Made by a program: the position numbers and the translations under genes. The notes beneath the pieces are model-generated. The model saw only the letters and a program-made list of their open reading frames with translations. It did not search any database and was not told the DNA's origin. A stretch of DNA of 41,615 nucleotides from Candidatus Eiseniibacteriota bacterium (lineage in GTDB: Bacteria > Joyebacterota > Joyebacteria > Joyebacterales > Joyebacteraceae): the NCBI GenBank assembly GCA_030613615.1, contig JAUWLR010000008.1:1-41615 (forward strand), written 5' to 3'. Position 1 is the first letter of the stretch. Each line of letters starts with the position of its first letter. Shown here piece by piece: positions 8,832 to 17,039 of the stretch.

Positions 8832-10988
8832 CTACAGCCCCACCAGTCGCCCGATCTGATAGACACCGAAGCTGACGACCCAGGCCAGCAGGAACTGGTA
8901 TCCGATGGAGAACGCCATCCACTTCGCGCCTATCTCCCGCTTGGTCGCTATCACCGCGACTATACACGGTGTGTAGAGCAGAACGAAGAGCATGAACGCG
9001 AACCCGCCAAGAGACGTGACGCCATCAGCGGGATCCTTGAGGGCCGCGGTCAGGGAGTGCTCGCCGTTTGTGGCTGTCGCCTCCGTGTGGTAGAGGACGC
9101 CCAGCGTGGAGACGACCACCTCCTTGGCGACGAACCCGGTTATCAGGCTGACGCCCATCTCCCAGGAGAAGCCGAGCGGCCTCACCGCCGGGTAGATGAA
9201 CTTGCCGGCCTTGCCGATGTAGGAATCCTCAGTGAGTCTGGCCGCGAACTCTGACTCGAGCGCGTCTGCCGCGGCTGCTGCCTCCACGAAGCCGGACGAG
9301 CGCAGTGCCGCGATGTCCTGTTCGTAGGTCTCGATGGTGGAGGCGTCTCTTGGGAACGCACCCAGGAACCAGAGGATGATCGAGGCGACGAGAATGACGC
9401 CGCCCATCTTCTGTAGATAGATCTTGCCGCGCTCCCACATGTGGATGAGCACGCCCTTCGTTGTCGGGAGCCGGTAGGGGGGCAGCTCCATGACGAACGG
9501 CGCGGGAGTGCTCCTGAATAGGGTCTTTGCGAAGAGCCGGCCCACGAGCATCGCGGTCACAATGCCGATCACGTATATCAGGAAGACCACGGTGCCGGCC
9601 CGCTCGGCGAAGAAGGCCCCCGCCACGAGCACGTAGACCGGAAGTCGCGCGCTGCACGACATCAAGGGGACCAGCAGCGTGGTCATGATTCGGTCGCGCC
9701 GCGACTCGAGCGTGCGAGTCGCCATGATGGCGGGGACGGTGCACCCGAAGCCCATGAGCATTGGGATGAACGATTTCCCGTGCAGTCCCAGCGCGTGCAT
9801 CATTCTGTCCATGAGGAAGGCGGCCCTGGCCATGTAGCCGGAGTCCTCGAGGAATGCTATTCCCAAGAAGAGGATCATGATGCTTGGAAGGAAGACAATG
9901 ACCGACCCCACTCCGCCGACCACACCGTTCACGAGCAGATCCGAGACGAGAGACTCGGGGAGCGCGGTGTCCAGCGTCCCCCCAAGCCACACGACCCCCG
10001 ACTCCAACCAGCCTTGGGGGTAGGCGCCCACCTGGAACGTCAGCTGGAAGAGAACCCATATGAGTGCCAGGAAGATGGGGTAGCCGAGGAACCGGTTCGT
10101 GAGAACGTTGTCGATACGCCGCGACAGCTCCATGCGGTCTGTCTGGGGGGGTGTCAGCGACTCCCTGAGCGCCCCCTCTATGTAACCGCTCCTGCCCTCT
10201 GAGATCACCGTCTCGGTGTCCGCGCCGGTCGCGACACTGATGTGTCTGGTGGCGCGCGTGACGGCTTCACGCAGTCGGGACGACGAGTCATCAGACACAC
10301 CCTTATCGGACGTGATTACCTGAAGGATCTCTCGATCGCCCTCGAGCATCTTGATGGCCACCCATCGGAGCGGGTAGCCGTGCGTGGTAACGCCGGCGTC
10401 CTCGAGCTGCTTCACGAGCTCTACGAGAACGTCATCGACGCGGGGACCGTAGGAGATGGGGACGTGGCGGTGGTGTTCTTCCCTGTCCTCCACCAGGTCT
10501 ATGGCCGCATCGAGGAGGGCCTCGATACCTTCGCCTCTGTGCCCGACGGTCGGGACGACCGGTGCGCCCAGGAGCCGATGTATCTTCTCGAGGTCGAGTT
10601 CCGCCCCCGAGTCGAGGAACTCGTCCCACATGTTGAAGTTGACCACGAGGTCGACGTCGAGCTCCATCAGCTGAACTGTCAGATAGAGGTTCCGCGCGAG
10701 GTTGCCGGCGTCGACCACATGGATGACGACATCGGGCCTGGAGTCGACGATGTAGCTGCGGACGACGCGCTCTTCAACGGAATACGCGGTCAGGCTGTAC
10801 GTGCCGGGGAGGTCGACAATCTCGATCTCGTAGCCGCGGTGGGAGATCGACCCGACCTTCTTCTCAACAGTGACACCCGGCCAGTTCCCAACCCGCTGCC
10901 GGGCGCCGGTTATGCTGTTGAATACGGATGTCTTCCCTGAGTTCGGGTTGCCCGCAAGGGCAATCGTCAGCGATTTCTTCTCCGCCAT
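8832..10988 (-). CDS. feoB: Ferrous iron transporter FeoB
   Basis: 718 residues, within the FeoB range. The N-terminal G-domain has G1 GNPNSGKT (residues 13-20), G3 DLPGTYSL and G4 NMWD. Two Gate regions carry the conserved cysteines in GFGCTVPAIMATR and MSCSARLPVYVL, followed by GFVAKEVVVSTLG. It takes up Fe(II) across the inner membrane. GGAGG lies just before the ATG. Its start overlaps the feoA ORF as annotated by 22 bases, and it is the last clear iron gene of the unit dtxR-like, Cys-rich peptide, feoA, feoB. No C-terminal Cys-rich tail is present; that function is probably served by the separate 64-residue protein at 11298. Confidence 0.97.
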   Translation of the reverse strand: MAEKKSLTIALAGNPNSGKTSVFNSITGARQRVGNWPGVTVEKKVGSISHRGYEIEIVDLPGTYSLTAYSVEERVVRSYIVDSRPDVVIHVVDAGNLARNLYLTVQLMELDVDLVVNFNMWDEFLDSGAELDLEKIHRLLGAPVVPTVGHRGEGIEALLDAAIDLVEDREEHHRHVPISYGPRVDDVLVELVKQLEDAGVTTHGYPLRWVAIKMLEGDREILQVITSDKGVSDDSSSRLREAVTRATRHISVATGADTETVISEGRSGYIEGALRESLTPPQTDRMELSRRIDNVLTNRFLGYPIFLALIWVLFQLTFQVGAYPQGWLESGVVWLGGTLDTALPESLVSDLLVNGVVGGVGSVIVFLPSIMILFLGIAFLEDSGYMARAAFLMDRMMHALGLHGKSFIPMLMGFGCTVPAIMATRTLESRRDRIMTTLLVPLMSCSARLPVYVLVAGAFFAERAGTVVFLIYVIGIVTAMLVGRLFAKTLFRSTPAPFVMELPPYRLPTTKGVLIHMWERGKIYLQKMGGVILVASIILWFLGAFPRDASTIETYEQDIAALRSSGFVEAAAAADALESEFAARLTEDSYIGKAGKFIYPAVRPLGFSWEMGVSLITGFVAKEVVVSTLGVLYHTEATATNGEHSLTAALKDPADGVTSLGGFAFMLFVLLYTPCIVAVIATKREIGAKWMAFSIGYQFLLAWVVSFGVYQIGRLVGL

Positions 10989-11308
10989 GCTCCTCCACGC
11001 CCGAGCCTCCTGCCGAGACGCCTGCCACGTCCTCTGTCATCATGCGTACGGCAGTAGGGTGGGGGGGTGACCTGCTCAACGATGATCTGCTTGGCTTCCT
11101 GTAATCTCAGTGTCACGTGTGTTCCGCCGATGCAGTACTCCACGGGGTCGCGGAGCGGCGCGTGCTTGATGACCCGGACCAGGGATCCCCTGATGAAGCC
11201 CATGTCCAGGAGTCTCCTTCGAAACGCGCCTTCGCCCTCGACGTCGACCACCATCGCGGCTTGGCCGGGACTCAGAGTTGCGAGTGACACCCTCGGCTCA
11301 GCTGTCAT
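10967..11308 (-). CDS. feoA: FeoA-like SH3-fold iron transport protein
   Basis: The first 82 residues from MTAEPRVSLA are a complete FeoA domain: SLATLSPGQAAMVVDV, then L-L-D-M-G-F-I-R-G-S-L-V, and a final strand V-T-L-R-L-Q-E-A-K-Q-I-I-V-E-Q. FeoA is a small cytosolic partner of FeoB. The start at 11308 overlaps the upstream gene's end by 11 bases and has GGGGGAG seven bases before it. The ORF then runs on for about 30 Arg-rich residues (D-R-G-R-G-R-R-L-G-R-R) into feoB, unlike the family. The change falls at a run of seven C (11061-11067). One extra C would end the protein seven residues later with T-L-L-P-Y-A, so the tail may be a frameshift artefact. Confidence 0.85.
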   Translation of the reverse strand: MTAEPRVSLATLSPGQAAMVVDVEGEGAFRRRLLDMGFIRGSLVRVIKHAPLRDPVEYCIGGTHVTLRLQEAKQIIVEQVTPPPYCRTHDDRGRGRRLGRRLGRGGAWRRRNR

Positions 11309-11492
11309 CGGCGGTGCTCCCCCACTCGTCGGGATGAGGTCTGTTCTGCATCTCACACTTACTGTCGAAAGGGCACCCGGCGCACGAGGGCGGCTTCGAC
11401 GGATCGTTCGCGCGTGCGATGGACCTCCATAGAATCCTGACGAGGACCGAGACCGCGACGACGAGTATCACTCCCAGTAAGACCTTATCCAT
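11298..11492 (-). CDS. FeoB-associated Cys-rich membrane peptide
   Basis: 64 residues after an AGGAGAAGG site. It has one N-terminal membrane helix (LLGVILVVAVSVLVRILW) followed by a short tail with C-A-G-C-P-F-D-S-K-C, the CxGCP...C pattern of the FeoB-associated Cys-rich family. The cysteines may bind iron or a cluster at the cytosolic mouth of the transporter; that role is inferred from the family. It sits between the regulator and feoA, its stop overlapping the feoA start by 11 bases, which suggests translational coupling. Confidence 0.82.
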   Translation of the reverse strand: MDKVLLGVILVVAVSVLVRILWRSIARANDPSKPPSCAGCPFDSKCEMQNRPHPDEWGSTADDS

Positions 11493-11535
11493 CGCTCACC
11501 TTCTCCTGGGTCACAACATCGGCCCCTTGTCTACG

Positions 11536-11955
11536 TCATTGCCCGGTTGCCGGCGCTGCTCCTTCGGTTTCGCGCGCCTCCTCCGGTGCGCACTGCTCGT
11601 CCAGAAATTCAACGAGCCGCGCGCGCGTCTTCTCGGACAGTCCGTGCTCCATCTTGCACGCCTCGGTGTCGGCCGTTTCAGCGTCGACGCCGAGAACGTC
11701 ATGAAGAAACCGGAAGATCACACTGTGCGTCCTGTAGACGGATTCTGCACGACTCTGACCGAGCTCGGTCAGTAGTATCTTGCCGTAGCGTTCCTGCCTG
11801 ACATAGCCGTCCTTCCTGAGCCTGGCGATAGCCGACCGCGCCGTAGGAACCGTAACATCCCGCTCTGCTGCCACTTGCGACACACCCACGGTGTCGTTCC
11901 TCAGAGAGAGAAGATAGACGGTCTCAAGATAGTCGGCACTGCGCGCAGAAAGCAT
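11536..11955 (-). CDS. DtxR/IdeR-type iron-dependent repressor
   Basis: About 139 residues. It has an N-terminal winged helix (VGVSQVAAERDVTVPTARSA as the helix-turn-helix) and a dimerisation domain with E-A-C-K-M-E-H. Cys100, Glu103 and His104 match the Cys-x-x-Glu-His metal ligands of DtxR rather than the MntR Glu. The C-terminal SH3-like domain is absent or very short. The start at 11955 (MLSARSADY) is preceded by GAGAGG; a GTG four codons earlier lies inside that site. It heads the feo unit, and a perfect inverted repeat overlaps its promoter, so it very likely represses itself and feoAB when iron is plentiful. Confidence 0.9.
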   Translation of the reverse strand: MLSARSADYLETVYLLSLRNDTVGVSQVAAERDVTVPTARSAIARLRKDGYVRQERYGKILLTELGQSRAESVYRTHSVIFRFLHDVLGVDAETADTEACKMEHGLSEKTRARLVEFLDEQCAPEEARETEGAAPATGQ

Positions 11956-11967
11956 GATTCCTCTCAC

Positions 11968-11989
11968 AAAGTAAGCACACTCTTACTTT
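11968..11989. promoter_or_regulatory. Inverted-repeat operator over the feo promoter
   Basis: A perfect repeat AAAGTAAG-N6-CTTACTTT, 22 bases. It covers the minus-strand -10 box and the expected start of transcription. Its position immediately upstream of the DtxR-type regulator makes it the obvious candidate metal-box for this lineage. Confidence 0.75.
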
Positions 11990-12013
11990 AGCATGAAACG
12001 AGCCAGGAGTCAA
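11985..12013 (-). promoter_or_regulatory. Promoter of the dtxR-feo unit
   Basis: On the minus strand: TTGACT (12008-12013), a 17-base spacer and TAAAGT (11985-11990). Transcription should start near 11978, giving a leader of about 25 bases that holds the GAGAGG site. The -10 lies within the inverted repeat at 11968-11989. Confidence 0.72.
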
Positions 12014-12027
12014 GTTGCACGCGTGAC

Positions 12028-12050
12028 GCCCCCGCCGGCTCGACGGGGGC
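12028..12050 (-). terminator. Possible stem-loop after the second beta-helix gene
   Basis: GCCCCCG and CGGGGGC form a 7-base stem around a 9-base loop, about 55 bases beyond the beta-helix stop on the minus strand. No U-run follows, so a terminator role is only tentative. Confidence 0.35.
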
Positions 12051-12103
12051 GCTGGTCAACGGATGTATCGAGCGAGGGGGAGCCATCTGCCCGGCTCCCA
12101 TCT

Positions 12104-13375
12104 CTACCTGTGCAGAGCCTTGATGCGACCCCAACTCGTCGCCTCCACGGCCGGGTTGGAGCAGCCCTCGCCCCACGCGCCGAGCGTGGCGCCCCAGGGG
12201 TTGCCGGCGGGGAGGCAGGGGGAGTCGCTGGAGAGCGTCAGATCATCCGTGAGCATGTCGCAGTAGCGGGGATGCTCGCTTATGACGTGGCCGCCGCCGG
12301 GCTCGTTGCCGCAGAGGCCGTCGCCGCCCTCGTTGCCGAAGGAGCAGACCTGCAGGAGGTCGATGCCGCTCCCCGCGTCGCAGTAGAAGGCATCGCCGCG
12401 GCCGGCGGCCGGCTGCTCCGCTCCGTCCCGCGCGCTCCATCCAGTGTGGGAGAAGACGCATTGGCGGATCACTGGCCATGAGTACTGGCAGTAGAGCGCA
12501 CCGCCGTTCGTGGTCGCGGAGTTGGCGAAGAAGGTCGATCCTACGATGAAGGGGTTGCAGTTGTAGCAGAAAATGGCGCCGCCGACACCGCCGTGATTCC
12601 GCACGAACGTCACATGCGTCAGCGTGGCCGGCGAGTTCTGCAGGTCGAGAGCGCCCGCCCCGTTCGTGGCGGTATTGCCGGTGAAGATCACGCGCCTGAA
12701 GGACGCCTCGGTCACGTAGGTCATGGTTATAGCACCACCCCTTCCGAGGGCGTCCACCGAGTTGTTCTCGAAGGTGACATCGTAGAACAGGGGCGCGTAA
12801 CCGGATTCGCAGCGGATTGCGCCACCCCCGAAGTTGCTGGCGGCGTGGCAGTTTTCGAAGCGGACGTGGCGGAACACCGGCGAGCCCGTGGAGAGCATGT
12901 AGATCGCCCCGCCCGGCACGTCAGTTGAGTCGCAGTTCAAGAAGATCATGTTGATGAACTTGGGGCTCGCGAATGTCATGTAGACAGCCGCACCCGACCC
13001 ACCGTGGGCCTCGTCCGTCAGACAGTTGGTGACGGTGAATCCGTCAATGACGCAGCTGGTGTCCTGTCCGCTCGAGACGAACTGGAACGCGCGGTACCCC
13101 AGTTCGTTCTCGAGGTCGATAGTCGTGAGCTCGGCCCCGGCATCGCTCCTGAGCACGATGTTCTTCGTGCCGAAGTCGAGGTTTCGGTTCCCGGCGCCCG
13201 TGTAGGTACCGGCCATGACGAGCACCTCGTCGCCTTCGGCGGCTGCGGTCAAGCCTTCCTGTATCGTCAGGAAGTCGCCTCCCCCTCCGTTGTCGACGAC
13301 GAATATCGCCGCTGGTGTGCTTGAAGCAAGGACGGAACAGAGCAGAATCACAGCGATCGCAGGTCGGAGCATCAT
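12104..13375 (-). CDS. Secreted right-handed beta-helix protein with C-terminal WG-IK tag
   Basis: 423 residues, starting with a signal peptide (MMLRPAIAVILLCSVLASS) after GAGGAGG. The mature start, I-F-V-V-D-N-G-G-G-G-D-F-L-T-I-Q-E-G, is the same beta-helix entry as in the gene at 4295. Successive coils (for example FINMIFLNCDSTDVPGGAIY and FRRVIFTGNTATNGAGALD) resemble the polymorphic-outer-membrane/PbH1 repeat, with G-G-A-I and F-x-x-N-S elements. It lacks visible catalytic residues. The protein ends AVEATSWGRIKALHR, the tag shared with 4295 and 22929. It appears monocistronic, with a candidate promoter at 13469-13497. Confidence 0.85.
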   Translation of the reverse strand: MMLRPAIAVILLCSVLASSTPAAIFVVDNGGGGDFLTIQEGLTAAAEGDEVLVMAGTYTGAGNRNLDFGTKNIVLRSDAGAELTTIDLENELGYRAFQFVSSGQDTSCVIDGFTVTNCLTDEAHGGSGAAVYMTFASPKFINMIFLNCDSTDVPGGAIYMLSTGSPVFRHVRFENCHAASNFGGGAIRCESGYAPLFYDVTFENNSVDALGRGGAITMTYVTEASFRRVIFTGNTATNGAGALDLQNSPATLTHVTFVRNHGGVGGAIFCYNCNPFIVGSTFFANSATTNGGALYCQYSWPVIRQCVFSHTGWSARDGAEQPAAGRGDAFYCDAGSGIDLLQVCSFGNEGGDGLCGNEPGGGHVISEHPRYCDMLTDDLTLSSDSPCLPAGNPWGATLGAWGEGCSNPAVEATSWGRIKALHR

Positions 13376-13468
13376 CGTTCCTCCTCTTGGAGACAGGACC
13401 GTCCTTCTCGGGACGCACGGAGCACAACGGAGAGCATCAGAACTCCCTCCGAACGCAGAACCTCACCT

Positions 13469-13497
13469 GCTCTAGCACGAGGCTGACTGGAAATCAA
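13469..13497 (-). promoter_or_regulatory. Candidate promoter for the second beta-helix gene
   Basis: On the minus strand: TTGATT (13492-13497), 17 bases, TAGAGC (13469-13474). The -10 is only a partial match, but the spacing and GTGC just before it resemble other promoters in the window. A leader of about 90 bases would result. Confidence 0.4.
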
Positions 13498-13561
13498 GTC
13501 CCAGGCGAGATGGCGCCGCTCCTACGGGAAGCGCCCCCACCGGGAGCGCCCCACGGTACAG

Positions 13562-13590
13562 GAGAAAGGGCGGCCGAAGCCGCCCTTCTC
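13562..13590 (-). terminator. Terminator hairpin after the Hdr-fumarate reductase operon
   Basis: GAGAAAGGGCGGC, loop CGAA, GCCGCCCTTCTC: a 12-base-pair stem with one bulged A, 55 bases past the stop of the flavoprotein gene. The tetraloop and stem are very stable, but the 3' U-run is short. It is the last plausible end of the five-gene operon. Confidence 0.6.
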
Positions 13591-13645
13591 GCACGTACGA
13601 CAGATGTCGGCCAACGGCGCATGACGCCGCCAGGCCACCCAGGGA

Positions 13646-15301
13646 CTACCACACGTCGATCATTCTCGCCAACGAGGCCTTGCCTCTGTACTCCGGGAGC
13701 AACATCGGTGCCCGGCGACTGGAGTCGACGCCCGCGCCCTTCAGCAACTCGACGAACTGCTTGACGTGGCGGAACGTGCGTTCCCCCGCGTCGGTGGACT
13801 CGACGTAGGCGGCCGCGGCCGCTCCGGCGCGCCGGCCGAACACCATCGTGCCCAGCGTCGAGTTGCCCATCAGTCTGTTCTTGCCGTGGACGCCGCCCGA
13901 CACCTCTCCCGCCACCCAGAGCCCCTCGATGTTGGTGGCGCCATTGGGGTCGGTCTCAACTCCACCGTTCTGATAGTGCAGAGTCGGGAAGATGAGGACG
14001 GGGTCCACCGTTATGTCTATGTCGAATCGGGCGTACATTCGCTTCATTGCCGGGAACGCGCGGTCTATGTAGCCCTCGCCGTGAATGGCATCGATCAGCG
14101 GCGTGTCCAGCCAGACGCCGCGCAGCCCGGACGGCGTGGTGATACCGTTCTCTCTCACGTAGCACTCTCGGATGATCGCCGAGGCCTCTACGTCCCTGGG
14201 TTCGAGCGGGAAGACGAAGGCCTCGCCGTCCTTGTTGATCGGCTGCGCGCCCGCGCTCCGCAGCTTCTCGGTGAGAAGGAAGCCGACGATCTGCACCGGG
14301 TAGGCCGCTCCGGTTGGGTGATACTGCACCGTGTCGACATCGCGAAGTCTCGCGCCCGCCCGGTAGGCGAGGACCAGGCCGTCGGCCGTCGCCCCATAGT
14401 GGTTCGTCGTGGGGAAACCCCTGATGTGCAGGCGCCCGAAGCCGCCGGTCGCGAGGACGGTGGCCTTCGCACTCACCACCTGGTACGCCCCGGTCTCAAG
14501 GTTGTAGAGCACGGCGCCGGTCGCGCGGCCGCTCTCATCCGTCGTGAGCTCGATCGCCGGTGAGTGTTCTATAGAGGGAATGCGCCTGGTCCTGAACTCG
14601 TCTCTCAGTACCCTGAACTCCTCGAGGCCCGTGTAGTCGCGGCACGAGTGCATCCTTCGCGCGGAGGTGCCGCCGCCCCAGTTCTCGACGTAGTCCCCAT
14701 TGTCACGCTTGTCGAAGACGACTCCGAGCTCTTCGAGCCAGTGCATGATCAAGGGCGCGTCCTCGACCAGGGCCCTGACGACCTCGGGCTTGTTCGCGTA
14801 GTGACCGCCGCCGATCGTGTCAAGGAAGTGCCTGTCCGGCGGGTCTATCGGACGGTCCGCCGCCTGAGTTCCACCCTCGGCCATGATGGAGTTGCAGTCA
14901 CCGTGCCTCAGTTTATTGACGAGCAGAATCTGCTCGCGCTCCACACCATGGTCCTGTGCCAGAAGCGCGGCGGCGGTCCCGGCGAGGCCCCCACCGATGA
15001 TCATCACGTCCACCTCGTGGTCGGCCACGCTCAAATCTACCTCGGTTTCGTCGATGAGCGGGTAGGACTCGAGCAGGTCGGCCACCGGAACCGGCACGGG
15101 GTCGCCCTTGTTCGGCCCGACCTTGAGCTCTCTCTTGCCCCCGGGGGCGTAGTCCGGGTGGACCTGCAGCGTTTCCTCGCGCTGCTCCGCGGACATCGCG
15201 GCGGGGACGGCGTCCTTCCTTCTCGCTCGCGAGCGATTGACTATCTCGATCGACTTCCGCATGTGCTCCGGGTAGCCGCCGATGTACTTGACCTCAGACA
15301 T
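13646..15301 (-). CDS. Fumarate reductase/succinate dehydrogenase flavoprotein subunit
   Basis: 551 residues. After a lineage-specific N-terminal 95 residues comes the FAD-binding fold (VDVMIIGGGLAGTAAALLAQ). The family hallmarks follow: M-A-E-G-G-T-Q-A-A for flavin contact, Y-H-P-T-G-A-A near the dicarboxylate site, and G-E-V-S-G-G-V-H-G-K-N-R-L-M-G-N-S. It would interconvert fumarate and succinate. The C-terminal domain is shorter than in classical SdhA. It is the last of five tightly packed genes. No cytochrome b or membrane anchor gene accompanies it, so electrons are likely exchanged with the Hdr-type subunits instead of directly with quinone. Direction is not decidable from sequence. 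Confidence 0.9.
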   Translation of the reverse strand: MSEVKYIGGYPEHMRKSIEIVNRSRARRKDAVPAAMSAEQREETLQVHPDYAPGGKRELKVGPNKGDPVPVPVADLLESYPLIDETEVDLSVADHEVDVMIIGGGLAGTAAALLAQDHGVEREQILLVNKLRHGDCNSIMAEGGTQAADRPIDPPDRHFLDTIGGGHYANKPEVVRALVEDAPLIMHWLEELGVVFDKRDNGDYVENWGGGTSARRMHSCRDYTGLEEFRVLRDEFRTRRIPSIEHSPAIELTTDESGRATGAVLYNLETGAYQVVSAKATVLATGGFGRLHIRGFPTTNHYGATADGLVLAYRAGARLRDVDTVQYHPTGAAYPVQIVGFLLTEKLRSAGAQPINKDGEAFVFPLEPRDVEASAIIRECYVRENGITTPSGLRGVWLDTPLIDAIHGEGYIDRAFPAMKRMYARFDIDITVDPVLIFPTLHYQNGGVETDPNGATNIEGLWVAGEVSGGVHGKNRLMGNSTLGTMVFGRRAGAAAAAYVESTDAGERTFRHVKQFVELLKGAGVDSSRRAPMLLPEYRGKASLARMIDVW

Positions 15302-15310
15302 CTCGCCTCC

Positions 15311-16069
15311 CTATTCGTCGGATTCTCTCACCCTGGCTGCGTAGAGTTCCTTGAGCTTCTTCGTGGATGCGCCGACCAGAGTGTCGAGCACGCTCGAGAA
15401 CTCGCCCCGCTCCATCTCTTCGAGCCGCGTCTTGAGGTGCTCGGGCTCGGGGCTGCCGTAGCGGCCGAACATCCTTCTGCCGAGGTGCCCCACGTTGTAC
15501 TGGACTATCTCGGCCGGGCAGCGCAGCGCGCAGAGCCCGCACTGGATGCAGTCGAACGACTGCTCGGTGAGGCTCTCGAAGTCGCCCTTGATGGCCGACT
15601 GGACGTAGTCCATCACCTCGAGATCCTGCGGGCACGCCTTCGTGCACGTGTTGCAGGAGACACAGCGCGCCACCTCGGGGTAGTGCTTGCTGAAGACCGT
15701 GTAGTCGTAGCTCTCTGCCGCGATGTCGTAGTAAGCGGCCTCGGCGGGGGAGAAGGGAATCTGCACCAGGCACATTCCATCCTCCACTCTCGTCTGGCAC
15801 GCGAGGGCCGATTCCAGCTTGTATTGACCCTCTCTACGGAAGACCGTGGCGCACGCGCCGCAGAACCCCTGCCGGCACCCACAGGATCTGATGAGCTTGT
15901 ACCCGGCGAACTCCATGGCGGTCATTATCGTGAGGTCGGCAGGCACACTGTACCCGCGCCCCATGATGTAGATCGTCACCCAGTGTTCGACGTCCTTGGT
16001 GTCGACTCCGGTCGTCAGCGATCTCGTCGACTCTGAGATCTTATCCATCATGGTCTTGGATTCGCTCAC
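15311..16069 (-). CDS. Fumarate reductase/succinate dehydrogenase iron-sulfur subunit
   Basis: 252 residues. It begins at a GTG overlapping the upstream stop (GTGA) and preceded by GGAGGAGG; the open frame upstream to 16381 is a shadow of hdrB. The N-terminal plant-type ferredoxin domain has S-C-G-C-R-Q-G-F-C-G-A-C for a [2Fe-2S] cluster. The C-terminal part has C-V-S-C-N-T-C-T-K-A-C-P and C-I-Q-C-G-L-C-A-L-R-C-P, two four-cysteine sets. The last set keeps all four cysteines, so a [4Fe-4S] cluster may replace the usual [3Fe-4S]. It passes electrons between the flavoprotein and the HdrB/HdrC-like subunits. The 4-base overlap with hdrB implies coupled translation. Confidence 0.9.
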   Translation of the reverse strand: MSESKTMMDKISESTRSLTTGVDTKDVEHWVTIYIMGRGYSVPADLTIMTAMEFAGYKLIRSCGCRQGFCGACATVFRREGQYKLESALACQTRVEDGMCLVQIPFSPAEAAYYDIAAESYDYTVFSKHYPEVARCVSCNTCTKACPQDLEVMDYVQSAIKGDFESLTEQSFDCIQCGLCALRCPAEIVQYNVGHLGRRMFGRYGSPEPEHLKTRLEEMERGEFSSVLDTLVGASTKKLKELYAARVRESDE

Positions 16070-17028
16070 GCCTCCTCCTTCATGAGGCCCTTGTTGCGGA
16101 GAAGCGGCCTCGGGTCGGTGTGATTGAGGTCGAACCGGCAGCACTCCGGGTTCAGGCCGAACGCTACTGCCATGAGCTGCGTGAAGTAGAACACAGGCAT
16201 CGGCTCGAAATCCGGGTGCTTCTCGAGAACCTCCCTCTGCCTGTTGTCCAGGTTGAACGCGCAGAGGGGACAGAACGTGGTCACGGCCTCCGCGCCCGCC
16301 GCCCTCGCGTGGCTCAGGATATCGTAGGTGAGCCCGGCCACGGCGTACTTGTCCTGGACCGTCTGGTAACTGCCGCAGCACACCGTCTTGTACGGATTGT
16401 CGATGACCGCGGCTCCCATGATCTCAAGGAGCTCCCGCTGGATCGTCGGGTCCTCCGGGTCATCGATACCGATGCTCTTCGGCCGGAGCAGTGTGCATCC
16501 GTAGTAGGGCGCCACGTTGAGTTCGCTGAGGGGCGCCTTCACCTGTTCCGCGATCACTTCCGGGTCGAGTTCGTTGAGGATCTCCAGGAAGTGCACGACC
16601 TCCACGTCTCCCCGATAGTCCTCCTCGAGGTACATGAAGTCGTTGATGGATTTGAGGTCCTCGGCGTTCCCGCCGATGCGCGCGTTGGACCACTTCAGCG
16701 CGTTGAAGCACATCGAGCAGAGAGTAACCAGGCGCCCGTCGTCCACGAGGTCGGCATCGTTCATTTCTTGGACGCGCACCATGTTCCTGATGGGCGCTAT
16801 GTGCCTCATGAGGTCGTCGTCCGTGAGGGACGAGACGACGCCACAACAGTTCCACCTGGGCAGCTCGACCAGCTCCCACCCCAGGGCTTCTGCGACCGCC
16901 AAGGCGGAGTCCTCCAGGTTCTTCGCCGTAGTCTTGAGCGTGCAGCCCGGGTAGTAAGGCAGCCGTATCCCCTTTGGGCTCCCGGCATCCGGGGCGGCGC
17001 GCGTCGTGCTTGTCTGTTCAGACGTCAC
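16066..17028 (-). CDS. hdrB: Heterodisulfide reductase subunit B-like (two CCG domains)
   Basis: 320 residues, GTG start with GGAGAG six bases upstream. It has two cysteine-rich CCG domains. The first: YYPGCTLK, NCCGVV, C-S-M-C-F-N-A-L. The second: P-Y-Y-G-C-T-L-L-R, VCCGSYQ, C-P-L-C-A-F-N-L-D. In methanogen HdrB these bind two noncubane [4Fe-4S] clusters that reduce a disulfide. In type-E succinate:quinone reductases (SdhE) and in the thiol:fumarate reductase TfrB, related domains sit next to the dehydrogenase. Here the gene lies between hdrC and the iron-sulfur subunit. Both CCG motifs look intact, so a disulfide or quinone as partner are both possible. Confidence 0.88.
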   Translation of the reverse strand: MTSEQTSTTRAAPDAGSPKGIRLPYYPGCTLKTTAKNLEDSALAVAEALGWELVELPRWNCCGVVSSLTDDDLMRHIAPIRNMVRVQEMNDADLVDDGRLVTLCSMCFNALKWSNARIGGNAEDLKSINDFMYLEEDYRGDVEVVHFLEILNELDPEVIAEQVKAPLSELNVAPYYGCTLLRPKSIGIDDPEDPTIQRELLEIMGAAVIDNPYKTVCCGSYQTVQDKYAVAGLTYDILSHARAAGAEAVTTFCPLCAFNLDNRQREVLEKHPDFEPMPVFYFTQLMAVAFGLNPECCRFDLNHTDPRPLLRNKGLMKEEA

Positions 17029-17039
17029 TCTGTTCTCTC

